From the NCBI RefSeq assembly GCF_000429425.1, contig NZ_AUBV01000007.1, positions 270,315 through 334,314 on the forward strand: a stretch of 64,000 nucleotides of DNA, in the 5' to 3' direction. This document shows, piece after piece, positions 9,115 to 18,178 of the stretch. The DNA is from Algoriphagus mannitolivorans DSM 15301 (lineage in GTDB: Bacteria > Bacteroidota > Bacteroidia > Cytophagales > Cyclobacteriaceae). Within the stretch, counting starts at the first letter, position 1. Every line of letters begins with the position of its first letter. The translations under genes and the position numbers were made by a program. The notes below the pieces were generated by a model. The model was not told the origin of the DNA, searched no databases, and was given only the letters and a program-made list of their open reading frames with translations.

Positions 9115-10152
9115 TTATTTTACGCGTAGATTTTGACCTACTCGGAGAATTGTTCTGGTTGAAATTCCGTTCAATCTGGTGATTTGACTGATAGGTACAC
9201 CATACCTTCTGGCAATGGATCCTAAAGTATCTCCTCTTTTTACTCGATGATAGGCCGCAGCTCTGGCTTTTGCCACATGAGAAAAAAGGTCTTTAGAAAT
9301 CAGAATATCCTGCTGGGTCAATTCACCAGTTTCAAAATCGTAGACTTTTTCAGGATCAAAAGCTAATCCTTTGTACCGCATTTCATAATGTAAATGGGAA
9401 CCAGTACTTCGTCCAGAACTTCCTCCTTTACCGATTATATCACCTGCCCTCACTTCATCGCCCACTTGGGCAATTTGTTTGGAAAGGTGTCCGTATAACG
9501 TTTCCAGACCGTTTTTATGCCTCACCACCACAAAATAGCCCCAACCATACCGATCGTAGGCTTTTACTCTCACAATTCCGTCAAAACCTGCATAAACAGG
9601 ATCTCCAGTTTCCAAATCCAGATCGGTCCCATAATGCATCCTCCCCCATCTTGGTCCGAATTCCGATGTTTTTTTGGATTGATCTAGCGGGAATTTCCAA
9701 TTCATGCCAAATCTGGGATCGTACAATCTCAATAAAAGACTGTCCTGAAAGTTTCTGATGTCAAAATTATAAATATCAACCTTCTTGCTATCCCAATTGG
9801 AATAATGTTCAAAAGCAGTTACCCAGATGGAATCAATTTGAACCTGCTCTGAGATTTTTATCAACTGATTGGTTGGTGACCATAAATAGCCCAAAGGATC
9901 TTCGCTGATGATGGATCGGATTCGGGACAGGTTTACATCACCTTGAAATAGAATAGAATCAGTTTGTGAAGTAAGGGTCCGTAAATATGAATCTTGGTCA
10001 AACTGCCGGAGTTCAATGTTTCTCCTTTCAGCAGGTACTTCTACTTGATTGGTATTTTTCTTTATAATCTTTGGAAAAACTTGAGCATTGGCTTCCAAGA
10101 AACCAATGCTCAAGATCAATCCAAATAAAATTTTCAGGTAATTACTTTTCAT
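9115..10152 (-). CDS. M23 family metallopeptidase with C-terminal LysM domain
   Basis: 345 residues from the ATG at 10152. A longer frame begins inside trxB, but this ATG begins a proper signal peptide (MKSNYLKILFGLILSIGFLEANA) and lies 7 nt after the trxB stop. The M23 (lysostaphin-like) domain shows HYGTDLDLETGDPVYA and SHLHYEMRYKG, giving the zinc ligands HxxxD and HxH; the extreme C-terminus is a LysM module (RVKRGDTLGSIARRYGVP). The enzyme should cut or bind peptidoglycan in the periplasm. Part of a run with trxB and bshB1. Confidence 0.93.
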   Translation of the reverse strand: MKSNYLKILFGLILSIGFLEANAQVFPKIIKKNTNQVEVPAERRNIELRQFDQDSYLRTLTSQTDSILFQGDVNLSRIRSIISEDPLGYLWSPTNQLIKISEQVQIDSIWVTAFEHYSNWDSKKVDIYNFDIRNFQDSLLLRLYDPRFGMNWKFPLDQSKKTSEFGPRWGRMHYGTDLDLETGDPVYAGFDGIVRVKAYDRYGWGYFVVVRHKNGLETLYGHLSKQIAQVGDEVRAGDIIGKGGSSGRSTGSHLHYEMRYKGLAFDPEKVYDFETGELTQQDILISKDLFSHVAKARAAAYHRVKRGDTLGSIARRYGVPISQITRLNGISTRTILRVGQNLRVK

Positions 10153-10159
10153 TAATCGG

Positions 10160-11104
10160 TTAGTGATTTTCTTGCTCTGCCATGAAGCGTTCCGCATCCA
10201 AAGCAGCCATACACCCCGTTCCTGCAGCGGTTACTGCCTGTCGGTATACATTATCCTGTGCATCTCCACAAGCAAATACTCCTTCCACATTGGTTTTGGT
10301 AGTTCCAGGTATAGTTTTGATATAACCGGATGAATCCATGTGGATGAAGTTTTTAAATATCTCAGTATTGGGTTGGTGACCAATAGCAACAAAGAAGCCA
10401 GAAATTGAAATCTCCCTTTTTTCCCCTGTAATATTGTTTATCAACCTAGCCCCTGTCACTTCTTGCTCACCTAAAATTTCTTCAGTCTCTGTGTTCCAAA
10501 GGATTTCGATTTTAGGATTATTCTTTACACGGTTTTGCATGATTTGAGATGCGCGCATTTCGTCTCTTCTCACAATCATGTAAACTTTGGAGCAAATATT
10601 TGCCAGGTAAGAAGCTTCCTCGCAGGCTGTATCTCCTGCACCTACAATGGCCACTTCCTGTCCTCTGAAAAAGAATCCATCACAAACAGCACAGGCAGAA
10701 ACGCCCTTTCCATTTAATCGGGTTTCACTTTCCAGTCCCAGCCACTTGGCTGATGCTCCAGTGGAGATAATCACGGTATCGGCATGCAGTGTAATTTGAT
10801 CATCTACAGTCACCACATGAGGTCTTTTAGAAAAATCAACGCCCGTTACCAATCCATATCTGATATCAGTCCCAAAGCGTTCTGCTTGTTTTCTAAAATC
10901 CTCCATCATTTCAGGTCCCATGACCCCATTTGGGTATCCTGGGTAATTTTCCACATCTGTCGTGATGGTCAATTGGCCTCCAGGCTGTCCACCGGTGTAT
11001 AGAATAGGCTTCATTCCAGCACGAGCTGCGTAAATGGCTGCGGTATAACCTGCCGGGCCAGAACCTATAATCAGTACTTTGGCCTTTTCAATAGCTTGAT
11101 TCAT
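10160..11104 (-). CDS. trxB: Thioredoxin reductase
   Basis: 314 residues. FAD-binding GSGPAGYTAAIYAARAG at 14-30, redox-active CAVCDG with Cys138 and Cys141, NADPH-binding VGAGDTACEEA, and C-terminal GVFACGDAQDNVYRQAVTAAGTGC. It transfers electrons from NADPH to thioredoxin in the cytoplasm. First gene of the trxB-M23-bshB1 run. Confidence 0.97.
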   Translation of the reverse strand: MNQAIEKAKVLIIGSGPAGYTAAIYAARAGMKPILYTGGQPGGQLTITTDVENYPGYPNGVMGPEMMEDFRKQAERFGTDIRYGLVTGVDFSKRPHVVTVDDQITLHADTVIISTGASAKWLGLESETRLNGKGVSACAVCDGFFFRGQEVAIVGAGDTACEEASYLANICSKVYMIVRRDEMRASQIMQNRVKNNPKIEILWNTETEEILGEQEVTGARLINNITGEKREISISGFFVAIGHQPNTEIFKNFIHMDSSGYIKTIPGTTKTNVEGVFACGDAQDNVYRQAVTAAGTGCMAALDAERFMAEQENH

Positions 11105-11233
11105 TAATAGCGAGTATTAAATCGGTTAAAATTTGTCATTTATGAATTGGTAACAAAACTCGGAAAAGTTAAAATTCCTAAAGGTGTGAATTGTTACTAA
11201 TTTTCAGGAAGATAATTTCTGGTTTTGGGGGAA

Positions 11234-11260
11234 TAAAAAAAGGGGCTTAACACCCCTTTT
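11234..11260 (-). terminator. Rho-independent terminator after the sigma factor gene
   Basis: AAAAGGGG and CCCCTTTT (11238-11245 with 11253-11260) form an 8-bp stem around a 7-nt loop, and the minus strand continues with a run of T. It lies directly after the stop codon of the sigma factor gene. Confidence 0.8.
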
Positions 11261-11266
11261 ATTTTG

Positions 11267-12130
11267 TTATCCCAGGTAGGGTTTCAAAGTTTTGCTTCTT
11301 GAAGTATGTCGAAGTCTTCTGATGGCTTTCTCTTTGATTTGCCTTACTCTTTCACGGGTAAGGTTAAACTTTTCACCAATTTCCTCCAAAGTCATCGCAT
11401 GCTCTCCATTGAGGCCAAAGTAAAGCGTGATTACATCAGCTTCTCTTTGGGTAAGGGTGGATAATGCACGCTGAACTTCTTTACGAAGAGAATCAGTCAT
11501 CAATCCATCATCTGGCTTCTCATCTCCGTCATTTTCCAAAACGTCCAAAAGGCTATTTTCTTCACCTTGTACAAATGGAGCGTCCATTGAGACGTGACGA
11601 CCGGAGATCTTCATAGTATCAACAACCTCTGAGGCAGTTACTTCCAGAACTTCCGCCAGTTCTTCAGGGGATGGTTCTCTTTCGAATTTCTGCTCCAATT
11701 CACTGAAGGTTTTGGAGATTTTGTTCAAAGAACCAACTCTGTTGAGTGGAAGTCTTACGATTCTGGATTGCTCGGCCAAAGCTTGGAGAATTGACTGTCT
11801 GATCCACCATACGGCGTAGGAAATGAATTTGAAACCTCTTGTCTCATCAAATCGCTGTGCGGCTTTGATCAGACCTAGGTTTCCTTCATTGATCAGGTCT
11901 CCAAGAGAAAGACCTTGGTTTTGATATTGTTTGGCTACAGAGACTACAAATCGAAGGTTTGCTTTGGTCAATTTTTCCAAGGCCAGCTGATCGCCTTCCC
12001 GGATTCTTTTTGCCAAAACTACCTCTTCATCAGCTGTCAACAGATCCACTTTACCAATTTCCTGAAGGTATTTATCCAGGGATTGAGATTCTCTGTTGGT
12101 AATCTGTTTGCTAATTTTTAGCTGCCTCAT
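11267..12130 (-). CDS. rpoD: Primary RNA polymerase sigma factor (RpoD/SigA type, short Bacteroidota form)
   Basis: 287 residues, lacking the long region 1.1 of the E. coli protein, as is usual in Bacteroidota. Region 1.2/2.1 [19 protein letters not shown], region 2.3-2.4 [24 protein letters not shown] motif, region 3 and region 4 [28 protein letters not shown] are all visible. This is the factor that should read the TAnnTTTG promoters seen elsewhere in the window. Ends in a clear terminator; single gene. Confidence 0.96.
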   Translation of the reverse strand: MRQLKISKQITNRESQSLDKYLQEIGKVDLLTADEEVVLAKRIREGDQLALEKLTKANLRFVVSVAKQYQNQGLSLGDLINEGNLGLIKAAQRFDETRGFKFISYAVWWIRQSILQALAEQSRIVRLPLNRVGSLNKISKTFSELEQKFEREPSPEELAEVLEVTASEVVDTMKISGRHVSMDAPFVQGEENSLLDVLENDGDEKPDDGLMTDSLRKEVQRALSTLTQREADVITLYFGLNGEHAMTLEEIGEKFNLTRERVRQIKEKAIRRLRHTSRSKTLKPYLG

Positions 12131-12188
12131 TCAGTCTTAATATTTTGAGAAATTGAAGTTTAGTTTTTTAAGATAAACAATTGTTTTC

Positions 12189-14336
12189 TTAAGCTTGTTC
12201 TTTTGGAGCAGGTTTTTCAGGCTTTGGAAGAAGAACTTTTCTGGAAAGCTTAAATTTTCCTGTCTTTTTATCGACATCAATAAGTTTTACCATAATTTCT
12301 TCACCTGGTTCCAATACTCCATCCATGCTTTCAAGTCTCTCCCACTTGATCTCGGATATATGTAGTAAACCATCCTTTCCTGGCATAAATTCCACAAATG
12401 CTCCAAAAGGTTGGATATTTTTCACTTTACCCGTGTAAGTCTCTCCGATTTCTGGCTGAGCGACAATTCCTTTAATTCTTTGAATTGCTGCATCCATGTT
12501 AGCCTGATTGGCAGAGAATACATTGATTTTCCCTTGATTATCTACTTCTTCAATAACAATGGTAGTAGAAGTGTCTTTCTGGATTTCCTGAATCACCTTA
12601 CCACCTGGGCCTATCACTGCGCCGATAAGTTCCTTAGGAATCCACATCATGAATGATCGTGGAGTATGCGGCTTCAAATCTGGTCTTGGAGCAGCAAGCG
12701 TCTTAGTGATCTCGTTGAGGATATGAAGTCTTCCTTCTTTGGCTTGATACAAAGCTTCTTTCAAAACTGCATAATCTAAACCTTCTACTTTCAAGTCCAT
12801 CTGGCAAGCGGTAATTCCCTTCGCAGTTCCGGTAACTTTGAAATCCATGTCGCCCAAGTGATCTTCATCGCCCAAGATGTCGGAGAGGATCGCATATTTG
12901 CCGGTCTTAGCATCAGAAATCATGCCCATCGCGATACCAGAAACTGGGGCTTTGATAGGAATACCTGCATCCATAAGCGCCAAAGCTCCTGCACAAACGG
13001 TTGCCATGGAAGAAGATCCATTGGATTCCAAAATATCAGACACCACTCGGATGGTATATGGGTTTTCATTTTCGGAAGGAAGAACCTTTTTCAAAGCTCT
13101 CATGGCCAAGTTACCATGCCCCACTTCTCTTCTACCTGGGCCTCTGTTTGGTTTTACTTCACCTGTAGAGAAACCCGGGAAGTTGTAATGAAGGAAAAAC
13201 TTGTTGTAACCTTCGATTACTGCTCCATCCACCATCTGCTCATCCATTTTTGTACCAAGAGTACAAGTGGTAATGGACTGAGTTTCACCTCTGGTAAATA
13301 CCGCAGAGCCGTGTGCTGAAGGCAAATAATCTACTACTGACCAAATAGGACGAACCTCGTCGAGCTTACGACCATCCAATCTTTTCTTTTCATTCAAAGT
13401 AAGATTTCGGGCAGCTTCTTTGTGAATTTTATGGAAATATGGGCCAATTAAGCTAGCCTCAAATCCATGCTCCTCTCCCAAACTTTCTACAAAAGCTTCC
13501 TTGATTTCTTTTACAAGTGTAGATCTTTCGTTTTTATTTGGGATCTGGCGGCTTACGACTTCATATAATTTGTCATAAAGCTCTGCTCTCATTTTGTCAT
13601 AAAGGGCAGAATCAGACTTTTCGTGAGAATATTCTCTTTTTTGCTCTTTTCCAACCAGTTTAGTCAACTCGATTTGAGCCTGACAATGTCTCTTGATTTC
13701 ATCATGAGCAAATTGCAATGCTTCCACCATCTCGTCTTCAGAGATTTCGTTGGCCTCACCTTCTACCATCAGGATGTAATCGATAGAACCTGCAACTATA
13801 AATTCCATGGAAGCAGATTCCAAAGCCTTTGGACTCGGATTGATGATAAGTTTACCATCGATCTTAGCTACTCGAACCTCAGAAATTGGTCCGTTGAAAG
13901 GGATATCTGAAACAGCCAAAGCAGATGAAGCTGCCAGTCCGGCAAGCGCATCTGGCAATACTTCCTCATCGGAAGACATTAGCGTGATGGCTACCTGAGT
14001 ATCTGCATGGTAATCATCAGGAAAAATCGGACGGATCGCACGATCAACCAAACGGCTGATCAATACTTCATAATCGGAAAGCTTTCCTTCTCTTTTCAAA
14101 AATCCACCTGGGATCTTTCCTGAGGCGGCAAATTTTTCTTGGTAATCAACTGAAAGAGGTAAAAAGTCAACTCCTTCAAGGGCATCTTTTTTCGCAACAA
14201 CAGTGGCCAAAAGCATGGTTTTTCCCATGCGAACAACAACTGAACCATCCGCCTGTTTGGCCAAAGCGCCGGTTTCAATGATAATTTCTCTACCATCCTC
14301 AAGTGTGATGGTTTTGGTGATTAAGTTTGGTAACAT
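12189..14336 (-). CDS. pnp: Polyribonucleotide nucleotidyltransferase (PNPase)
   Basis: 715 residues. Two RNase PH-like domains (the second with [20 protein letters not shown] and [13 protein letters not shown], whose Asp residues are catalytic), then a KH domain ([15 protein letters not shown]) and an S1 domain ([28 protein letters not shown]). It degrades RNA from the 3' end using phosphate. The gene follows rpsO in the same order as in many bacteria, separated by 101 nt that contain a stable hairpin. Confidence 0.98.
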   Translation of the reverse strand: MLPNLITKTITLEDGREIIIETGALAKQADGSVVVRMGKTMLLATVVAKKDALEGVDFLPLSVDYQEKFAASGKIPGGFLKREGKLSDYEVLISRLVDRAIRPIFPDDYHADTQVAITLMSSDEEVLPDALAGLAASSALAVSDIPFNGPISEVRVAKIDGKLIINPSPKALESASMEFIVAGSIDYILMVEGEANEISEDEMVEALQFAHDEIKRHCQAQIELTKLVGKEQKREYSHEKSDSALYDKMRAELYDKLYEVVSRQIPNKNERSTLVKEIKEAFVESLGEEHGFEASLIGPYFHKIHKEAARNLTLNEKKRLDGRKLDEVRPIWSVVDYLPSAHGSAVFTRGETQSITTCTLGTKMDEQMVDGAVIEGYNKFFLHYNFPGFSTGEVKPNRGPGRREVGHGNLAMRALKKVLPSENENPYTIRVVSDILESNGSSSMATVCAGALALMDAGIPIKAPVSGIAMGMISDAKTGKYAILSDILGDEDHLGDMDFKVTGTAKGITACQMDLKVEGLDYAVLKEALYQAKEGRLHILNEITKTLAAPRPDLKPHTPRSFMMWIPKELIGAVIGPGGKVIQEIQKDTSTTIVIEEVDNQGKINVFSANQANMDAAIQRIKGIVAQPEIGETYTGKVKNIQPFGAFVEFMPGKDGLLHISEIKWERLESMDGVLEPGEEIMVKLIDVDKKTGKFKLSRKVLLPKPEKPAPKEQA

Positions 14337-14388
14337 AAATGAGTGTTAGATTAAAGCGTCTAAGGTTTAAAAATTTACAAGAACCTTA

Positions 14389-14429
14389 AAAAAGAAAAAA
14401 GTAAGGTTCTCAATTTAAGAGAACCTTAC
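14389..14429 (-). terminator. Terminator-like hairpin between rpsO and pnp
   Basis: A perfect 11-bp stem GTAAGGTTCTC / GAGAACCTTAC (14401-14411 with 14419-14429), 7-nt loop, followed on the minus strand by a T-rich tract. In E. coli the same position holds a terminator and an RNase III site that controls pnp; here it probably partly stops rpsO transcripts. GAACCTTA is repeated a second time at 14381-14388. Confidence 0.75.
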
Positions 14430-14437
14430 TGAAAGGA

Positions 14438-14713
14438 TTATTTTCTAATTCCGAGCTCAGCAATGATTGCTCTGTAGCGCTCGATGTCTTTCTTATGGAG
14501 GTAATCCAGCAAGCTTCTTCTTTTACCTACCAGCTTCATCAAACCTAGTCTTGAAGAGTGATCTTTCTTGTTAGACTTTAGGTGCTCAGTCAAATGCTGG
14601 ATTCTGTGAGTAAAGAGGGCAATCTGAGATTCAGGAGATCCTGTATCAGTAGCAGATTTTAACCGTCCATGATTCTTAAACAACTCTTGTTTTTTCTCTG
14701 ATGTCAAATACAT
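14438..14713 (-). CDS. rpsO: Ribosomal protein S15 (uS15)
   Basis: 91 residues, close to the usual 89. Family motifs: [25 protein letters not shown] (described by T-G-S-P-E-x-Q), [24 protein letters not shown] and [14 protein letters not shown]. It binds 16S rRNA early in assembly of the small subunit. A TACCTTTG box lies 28 nt upstream of the ATG. Confidence 0.97.
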   Translation of the reverse strand: MYLTSEKKQELFKNHGRLKSATDTGSPESQIALFTHRIQHLTEHLKSNKKDHSSRLGLMKLVGKRRSLLDYLHKKDIERYRAIIAELGIRK

Positions 14714-14740
14714 GTTTAGCTAAATTAAATAAAACAGTCA

Positions 14741-14748
14741 CAAAGGTA
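14741..14748 (-). promoter_or_regulatory. Putative -7 box of rpsO
   Basis: TACCTTTG on the minus strand matches TAnnTTTG exactly, 28 nt before the rpsO start codon. No TTG is visible at 19-21 nt upstream. Confidence 0.5.
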
Positions 14749-14785
14749 GAGCTAAATTTCAATTATAAAAAGGAAGTATTGAATT

Positions 14786-16531
14786 TCATCTCTGAATTCC
14801 CTTCTTAAACTTCCTCAAATATTCCAAATAGAAATCAGCTTCAAAGAGTCTCGCATCCTTCCTGGCCTGTCTCAAAAAGAACAATCCAAATGGTATCAGA
14901 CACAAAATGGAAAAGAATGTGCCAAACAGAGAGTCGGCCAACCCTTCTTTGGCCCATTTTTCTCCGGTAATGGTCAGCATGTAATACAAGATGAAGAATG
15001 TGATCGAAATCAGCACTGGCAATCCCAACCCCCCTTTTTTGATAATGGATCCCAACGGAGCTCCAATCAAAAACATCACAAAACAAGCTACTGCTTGAGT
15101 GTATTTTTGGTACCAGGCGATTTCGTACCTTCTATATTCCCGCTCGTGCCCATCGACTTGACTGGCTTTGATATTAAAGGTGTTTTTTAGATTTCTGGAA
15201 TTATTCAACGCCATAGATATGGCATTGGTCATATACCCACGCTGATACATAAGGGAATCAATGGCATTTTGTTCACTTTCCGTTAATCGACGGTCAGGAT
15301 CAATCGTCTTCTTTTTTACTTCCCCTACGCCTGCAGTATCTACTGAATAAGATTCCGATTCCTTTGGCTTTATTACTGATACTCCTTTGCGAAGCAATTT
15401 TTTTTGAATTATCGAATCTGCAAACTGAGAGTTGGTGCTGACAGTTATTTTCGTCTCGGGACGGAGATTAGCTTTTATCTTACTGGAATCAACTCTCAAG
15501 GAGTCTCGATTATCTATGCTTCTGGCAAGGGAATCGTTCAGCTCTCGCTCCAAAAGGATTTTTTGCTTTCTCAGTGTATCATCCTTTGCCTTTCGCTCAC
15601 TGATTTTATCCGGAGGAGTCAATTTTCTGTTTTTTGTAAAAAAAGGATAGATGCTTTCAGCTGTTTGGTAATTCTGAAATTTCAAGTCATTTACCAATGA
15701 GTAAATGGAATCTAAGCCGTCTTTAATTTCTGCGATGTTTTTTATCGCCCGGTTTGTGGACCATAAATCCTCCGGCGTTCGGCTCAACTGAAATGCAGCA
15801 AGATCAAAAATGATAATGTTTTCGGAAAATTTAGTTCTTGAGAATTCAACAGGAGGTTCTGCAATCCCTCTTGTAGTCCGGGCCTCCTTATAATTCTGAC
15901 CATTATACAAGGTCAGTTTCATATAGGAATCATTGAGAAAAGTCTCCATTCTCCCGGAATCAGCCAAAGTCACATTTAAATTCCCCTGCCCTTCCGAATG
16001 ATTGTAAATGATGATGTCTCTCAGTCGTACATCGTCTATTTTTTGGTTTATTTTGATGCTGTAATTTGGAATGCCCCTGTAAAAAACCCCCTCTTTGATA
16101 TCCAAAGCCGGGGATTTGGTTCGGATATCATACAAAAGACTGAATGTTTTGAGATTGACCTTGGGTACAAGGTAATTATTGGATAGGTAAGCAAAGACGG
16201 TTAAGACAGCCGCGAATATTCCAATAGGAAGAAGAGCCCTGGTAAGTGATATTCCGCTGCTCCTGATTGCCGTCAATTCAAAATGTTCCCCCAAATTCCC
16301 AAATGTCATCAAGCTGGAAAGAAGGACTGCCAAAGGCAAAGCCATCGGAGAAATACTTACCACAAAATACCCGATCAACTCGGCGTAAATTGCAAAGCTC
16401 AATCCTTTGCCAAAAATCTCATCGAAGTATTTCAGCATGTTGACTATTAAAAGAATAAAGTCAACTACCAGAAATGTAAGAATAAAGGGGCCAATGAAGG
16501 ACCCCAATATAAGCTTGTCTAATTTCTTCAT
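14786..16531 (-). CDS. LptF/LptG family permease (lipopolysaccharide export)
   Basis: 581 residues. Three N-terminal membrane segments (residues ~10-120, including MALPLAVLLSSLMTFGNLGEHFELTAIRSSGIS, of which the GxLxExxELTAxxxxG core is the family signature) and three C-terminal ones (~470-570), around a large periplasmic domain. LptF and LptG form the inner-membrane channel that pulls lipopolysaccharide out of the membrane with LptB. Bacteroidota often encode these proteins with an enlarged periplasmic part, as here (residues ~250-450, rich in Lys, Ser and Asp). I cannot tell F from G. Upstream of it is the START-like gene, same strand, 70 nt away. Confidence 0.92.
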   Translation of the reverse strand: MKKLDKLILGSFIGPFILTFLVVDFILLIVNMLKYFDEIFGKGLSFAIYAELIGYFVVSISPMALPLAVLLSSLMTFGNLGEHFELTAIRSSGISLTRALLPIGIFAAVLTVFAYLSNNYLVPKVNLKTFSLLYDIRTKSPALDIKEGVFYRGIPNYSIKINQKIDDVRLRDIIIYNHSEGQGNLNVTLADSGRMETFLNDSYMKLTLYNGQNYKEARTTRGIAEPPVEFSRTKFSENIIIFDLAAFQLSRTPEDLWSTNRAIKNIAEIKDGLDSIYSLVNDLKFQNYQTAESIYPFFTKNRKLTPPDKISERKAKDDTLRKQKILLERELNDSLARSIDNRDSLRVDSSKIKANLRPETKITVSTNSQFADSIIQKKLLRKGVSVIKPKESESYSVDTAGVGEVKKKTIDPDRRLTESEQNAIDSLMYQRGYMTNAISMALNNSRNLKNTFNIKASQVDGHEREYRRYEIAWYQKYTQAVACFVMFLIGAPLGSIIKKGGLGLPVLISITFFILYYMLTITGEKWAKEGLADSLFGTFFSILCLIPFGLFFLRQARKDARLFEADFYLEYLRKFKKGIQR

Positions 16532-16601
16532 TAAGGGAGTTTCTCCCGGAAATCTACGGGAATACTATTTTCAGGTTCAAAGTTGGCGATTTACAACCAA
16601 T

Positions 16602-16997
16602 TTATCCACCGATAATTTCCTTGAGACGATGTACCAGTCCATCCCAGATTGCCTCAAGCTCCTCTTCTTCGTAGTCATTGGAATAATCAATCACTTTTAG
16701 AAATAAGGATTGGGTCAATTCATTCTCCTCCAGTTTAAATTCTATATAAGAATGATTGGAATCATCAGGATTGGCAGGGTCGAAAAAATCGAATTTTACA
16801 TGGGCATTAGACCTTAGGGAGGCCAATCGGGCATAGTGATCTTCATTATCGAAGTTGAAAATATAATTCTTGTCCTCATCTATTCGGACATTGTCGGCAA
16901 ACCATTCCTCCAAACCACTTGCAGTGCTTAAATAATGAAAAACTATTTTCTTGGAAGCATTTATTTGATAATCAGCTACAAACTTGTTTCTAACCAT
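16602..16997 (-). CDS. START-like domain protein (Bacteroidota family)
   Basis: 131 residues from the ATG at 16997; a start ten codons upstream is possible, but family members usually begin M-V/I-x-K-x-x-F/Y as this one does. Motif STASGLEEWFADNV and the acidic tail DYEEEELEAIWDGLVHRLKEIIGG place it in the small START/AHSA1-like family found throughout Bacteroidota. A hydrophobic-ligand-binding helix-grip fold is expected; no function is known. Cytoplasmic. Confidence 0.85.
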   Translation of the reverse strand: MVRNKFVADYQINASKKIVFHYLSTASGLEEWFADNVRIDEDKNYIFNFDNEDHYARLASLRSNAHVKFDFFDPANPDDSNHSYIEFKLEENELTQSLFLKVIDYSNDYEEEELEAIWDGLVHRLKEIIGG

Positions 16998-17047
16998 GAC
17001 AGGATAAATTGAAGGTGATTTTTTCACACTTTTTCTTAAAACTCAAC

Positions 17048-17078
17048 TTGCATTTCAAAGTACAAGACCTCATATTTG
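17048..17078 (+). promoter_or_regulatory. Possible promoter of the tRNA-Met unit
   Basis: TTG (17048-17050), 20 nt, then CATATTTG (17071-17078), one base off TAnnTTTG. The spacing is ideal. The leader to the tRNA would be about 125 nt, so a closer promoter is not excluded. Confidence 0.4.
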
Positions 17079-17211
17079 CATTCCCTTTCGAAAAGGGGTC
17101 AACAGGAAAGATTCAAACGGAATCCTATCCTTTTCTTCGAGATCGATGGTGGTTTAATATAGCCAATAATTTCAAAAGTCAAGGACTAAAATATTTTAAA
17201 AGAAAAATTCT

Positions 17212-17285
17212 GGCGAGGTAGCTCAGTTGGTTAGAGCGCAGGATTCATAACCCTGAGGTCACGGGTTCAACTCCCGTCCTCGCTA
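17212..17285 (+). tRNA. tRNA-Met (anticodon CAT)
   Basis: 74-nt cloverleaf: acceptor GGCGAGG with CCTCGCT, D-arm GCTC/GAGC, anticodon loop TTCATAA, variable region AGGTC, T-arm ACGGG-TTCAACT-CCCGT, discriminator A, no encoded CCA. Most likely the elongator tRNA-Met; a tRNA-Ile2 with modified CAU cannot be fully excluded. Its 3' half and terminator are copied in decayed form three times immediately downstream. Confidence 0.93.
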
Positions 17286-17286
17286 C

Positions 17287-17320
17287 AAAGGCTTCTGGAA
17301 ACGGAAGCCTTTTTTATTTT
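17287..17320 (+). terminator. Terminator of tRNA-Met
   Basis: AAAGGCTTCT and GGAAGCCTTT pair around GGAAAC and are followed by TTTTTTATTTT. It begins directly after the tRNA. Near-identical copies stand at about 17568-17600, 17951-17984 and 18232-18265. Confidence 0.85.
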
Positions 17321-17368
17321 AATCATCTCACAACCATTCCTAATCCAAGAAAAAGCTCACTACTAGAC

Positions 17369-17508
17369 TTTGGCCTTTGACAGTAATTTGGGTGGAGTTT
17401 TTTGAAGATAAATCTTTAACGCTACAGCGTGAAAAGGAATTGAAAACCGGAGTCGGAAGACAATGGATTAAAAATGAAGTCCTACCATTTTACCTCAAGA
17501 AAGCGTAG
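17369..17508 (+). pseudogene. GIY-YIG nuclease remnant, first copy (3' half only)
   Basis: About 46 codons almost identical to the C-terminal half of the intact gene at 17622 (from ..RPWTVIWVEFF to the end KKA and a TAG). The region coding for the catalytic GIY-YIG strand is replaced by an unrelated 50-nt segment that is also present in the third copy. No start codon in frame. Confidence 0.85.
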
Positions 17509-17595
17509 GATTAATATCCGCCGTGGCGGACACGGGTTCAACTCCTCCCGAATCCTTTCGGGACTACAAAGGCTTCTGGAAACGGAAGTCTTTTT

Positions 17596-17603
17596 TATTT
17601 TTG
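17596..17603 (+). promoter_or_regulatory. Putative -7 box of the intact GIY-YIG gene
   Basis: TATTTTTG matches TAnnTTTG and lies 18 nt before the ATG. It is made from the T-tract of the duplicated tRNA terminator; the other copies read TATTTTAA and lack it. Confidence 0.4.
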
Positions 17604-17621
17604 TATTAACATTTTTATACG

Positions 17622-17891
17622 ATGAATGAATTTGTTGTGTATGTGCTTTTCTCTTTTTCCTCTGGACGATCTTACACTGGAATGACTTCAGACTTAATTT
17701 CCAGATTTAATTTCCACAATTCTAAATCCACCAAAGGGTTCACTATTAGGTTTCGGCCTTGGACAGTAATTTGGGTGGAGTTTTTTGAGGATAAATCTTT
17801 AGCGCTACAGCGTGAAAAAGAATTGAAAACCGGAGTCGGAAGACAATGGATTAAAAATGAAGTCCTACCATTTTACCTCAAGAAAGAGTAG
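17622..17891 (+). CDS. Small GIY-YIG nuclease-like protein
   Basis: 89 residues, normal for the stand-alone URI-type family. The GIY-YIG core reads YVLF..(residues 7-10) and SYTG (17-20), the catalytic Arg lies in DLISRFNFHN, and the metal-binding Glu in ALQREKELK; GRQWIKNE follows as usual. Such proteins carry a single-strand-cutting nuclease fold; their biological role in Bacteroidota is unknown and they are often found near tRNA or rRNA genes. It is the only full copy among three tandem ones beside tRNA-Met, embedded in tRNA-derived repeats, which suggests a link between the nuclease and duplication at the tRNA 3' end (inference). Confidence 0.85.
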   Translation: MNEFVVYVLFSFSSGRSYTGMTSDLISRFNFHNSKSTKGFTIRFRPWTVIWVEFFEDKSLALQREKELKTGVGRQWIKNEVLPFYLKKE

Positions 17892-18032
17892 GATTAATAT
17901 CCGCCGTGGCGGACACGGGTTCAACTCCTCCCGAATCCTTTCGGGACTACAAAGGCTTCTGGAAACGGAAGCCTTTTTTATTTTAATCATCTCACAACCA
18001 TTCCTAATCCAAGAAAAAGCTCACTACTAGAC

Positions 18033-18178
18033 TTCGGCCTAGGACAGTAATTTGGGTGGAGTTTTTTGAAGATAAATCTTTAACGCTACAGCGTGAAAAG
18101 GAATTGAAAACCGGAGTCGGAAGACAATGGATTAAAAATGAAGTCCTACCATTTTACCTCAAGAAAGCGCAGGATTAA
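18033..18178 (+). pseudogene. GIY-YIG nuclease remnant, third copy (3' half only)
   Basis: Same deleted form as the first copy. The TAG of the other copies is CAG here, so the frame runs two codons further to a TAA at 18176-18178. The CAG restores the GCGCAGGATT found in the tRNA itself, which shows how this end of the gene merges with the tRNA-derived sequence. Confidence 0.85.

Noticed and set aside
12858..13319. A 153-residue open frame on the plus strand
   Set aside because: Antisense to the second RNase PH domain of pnp.
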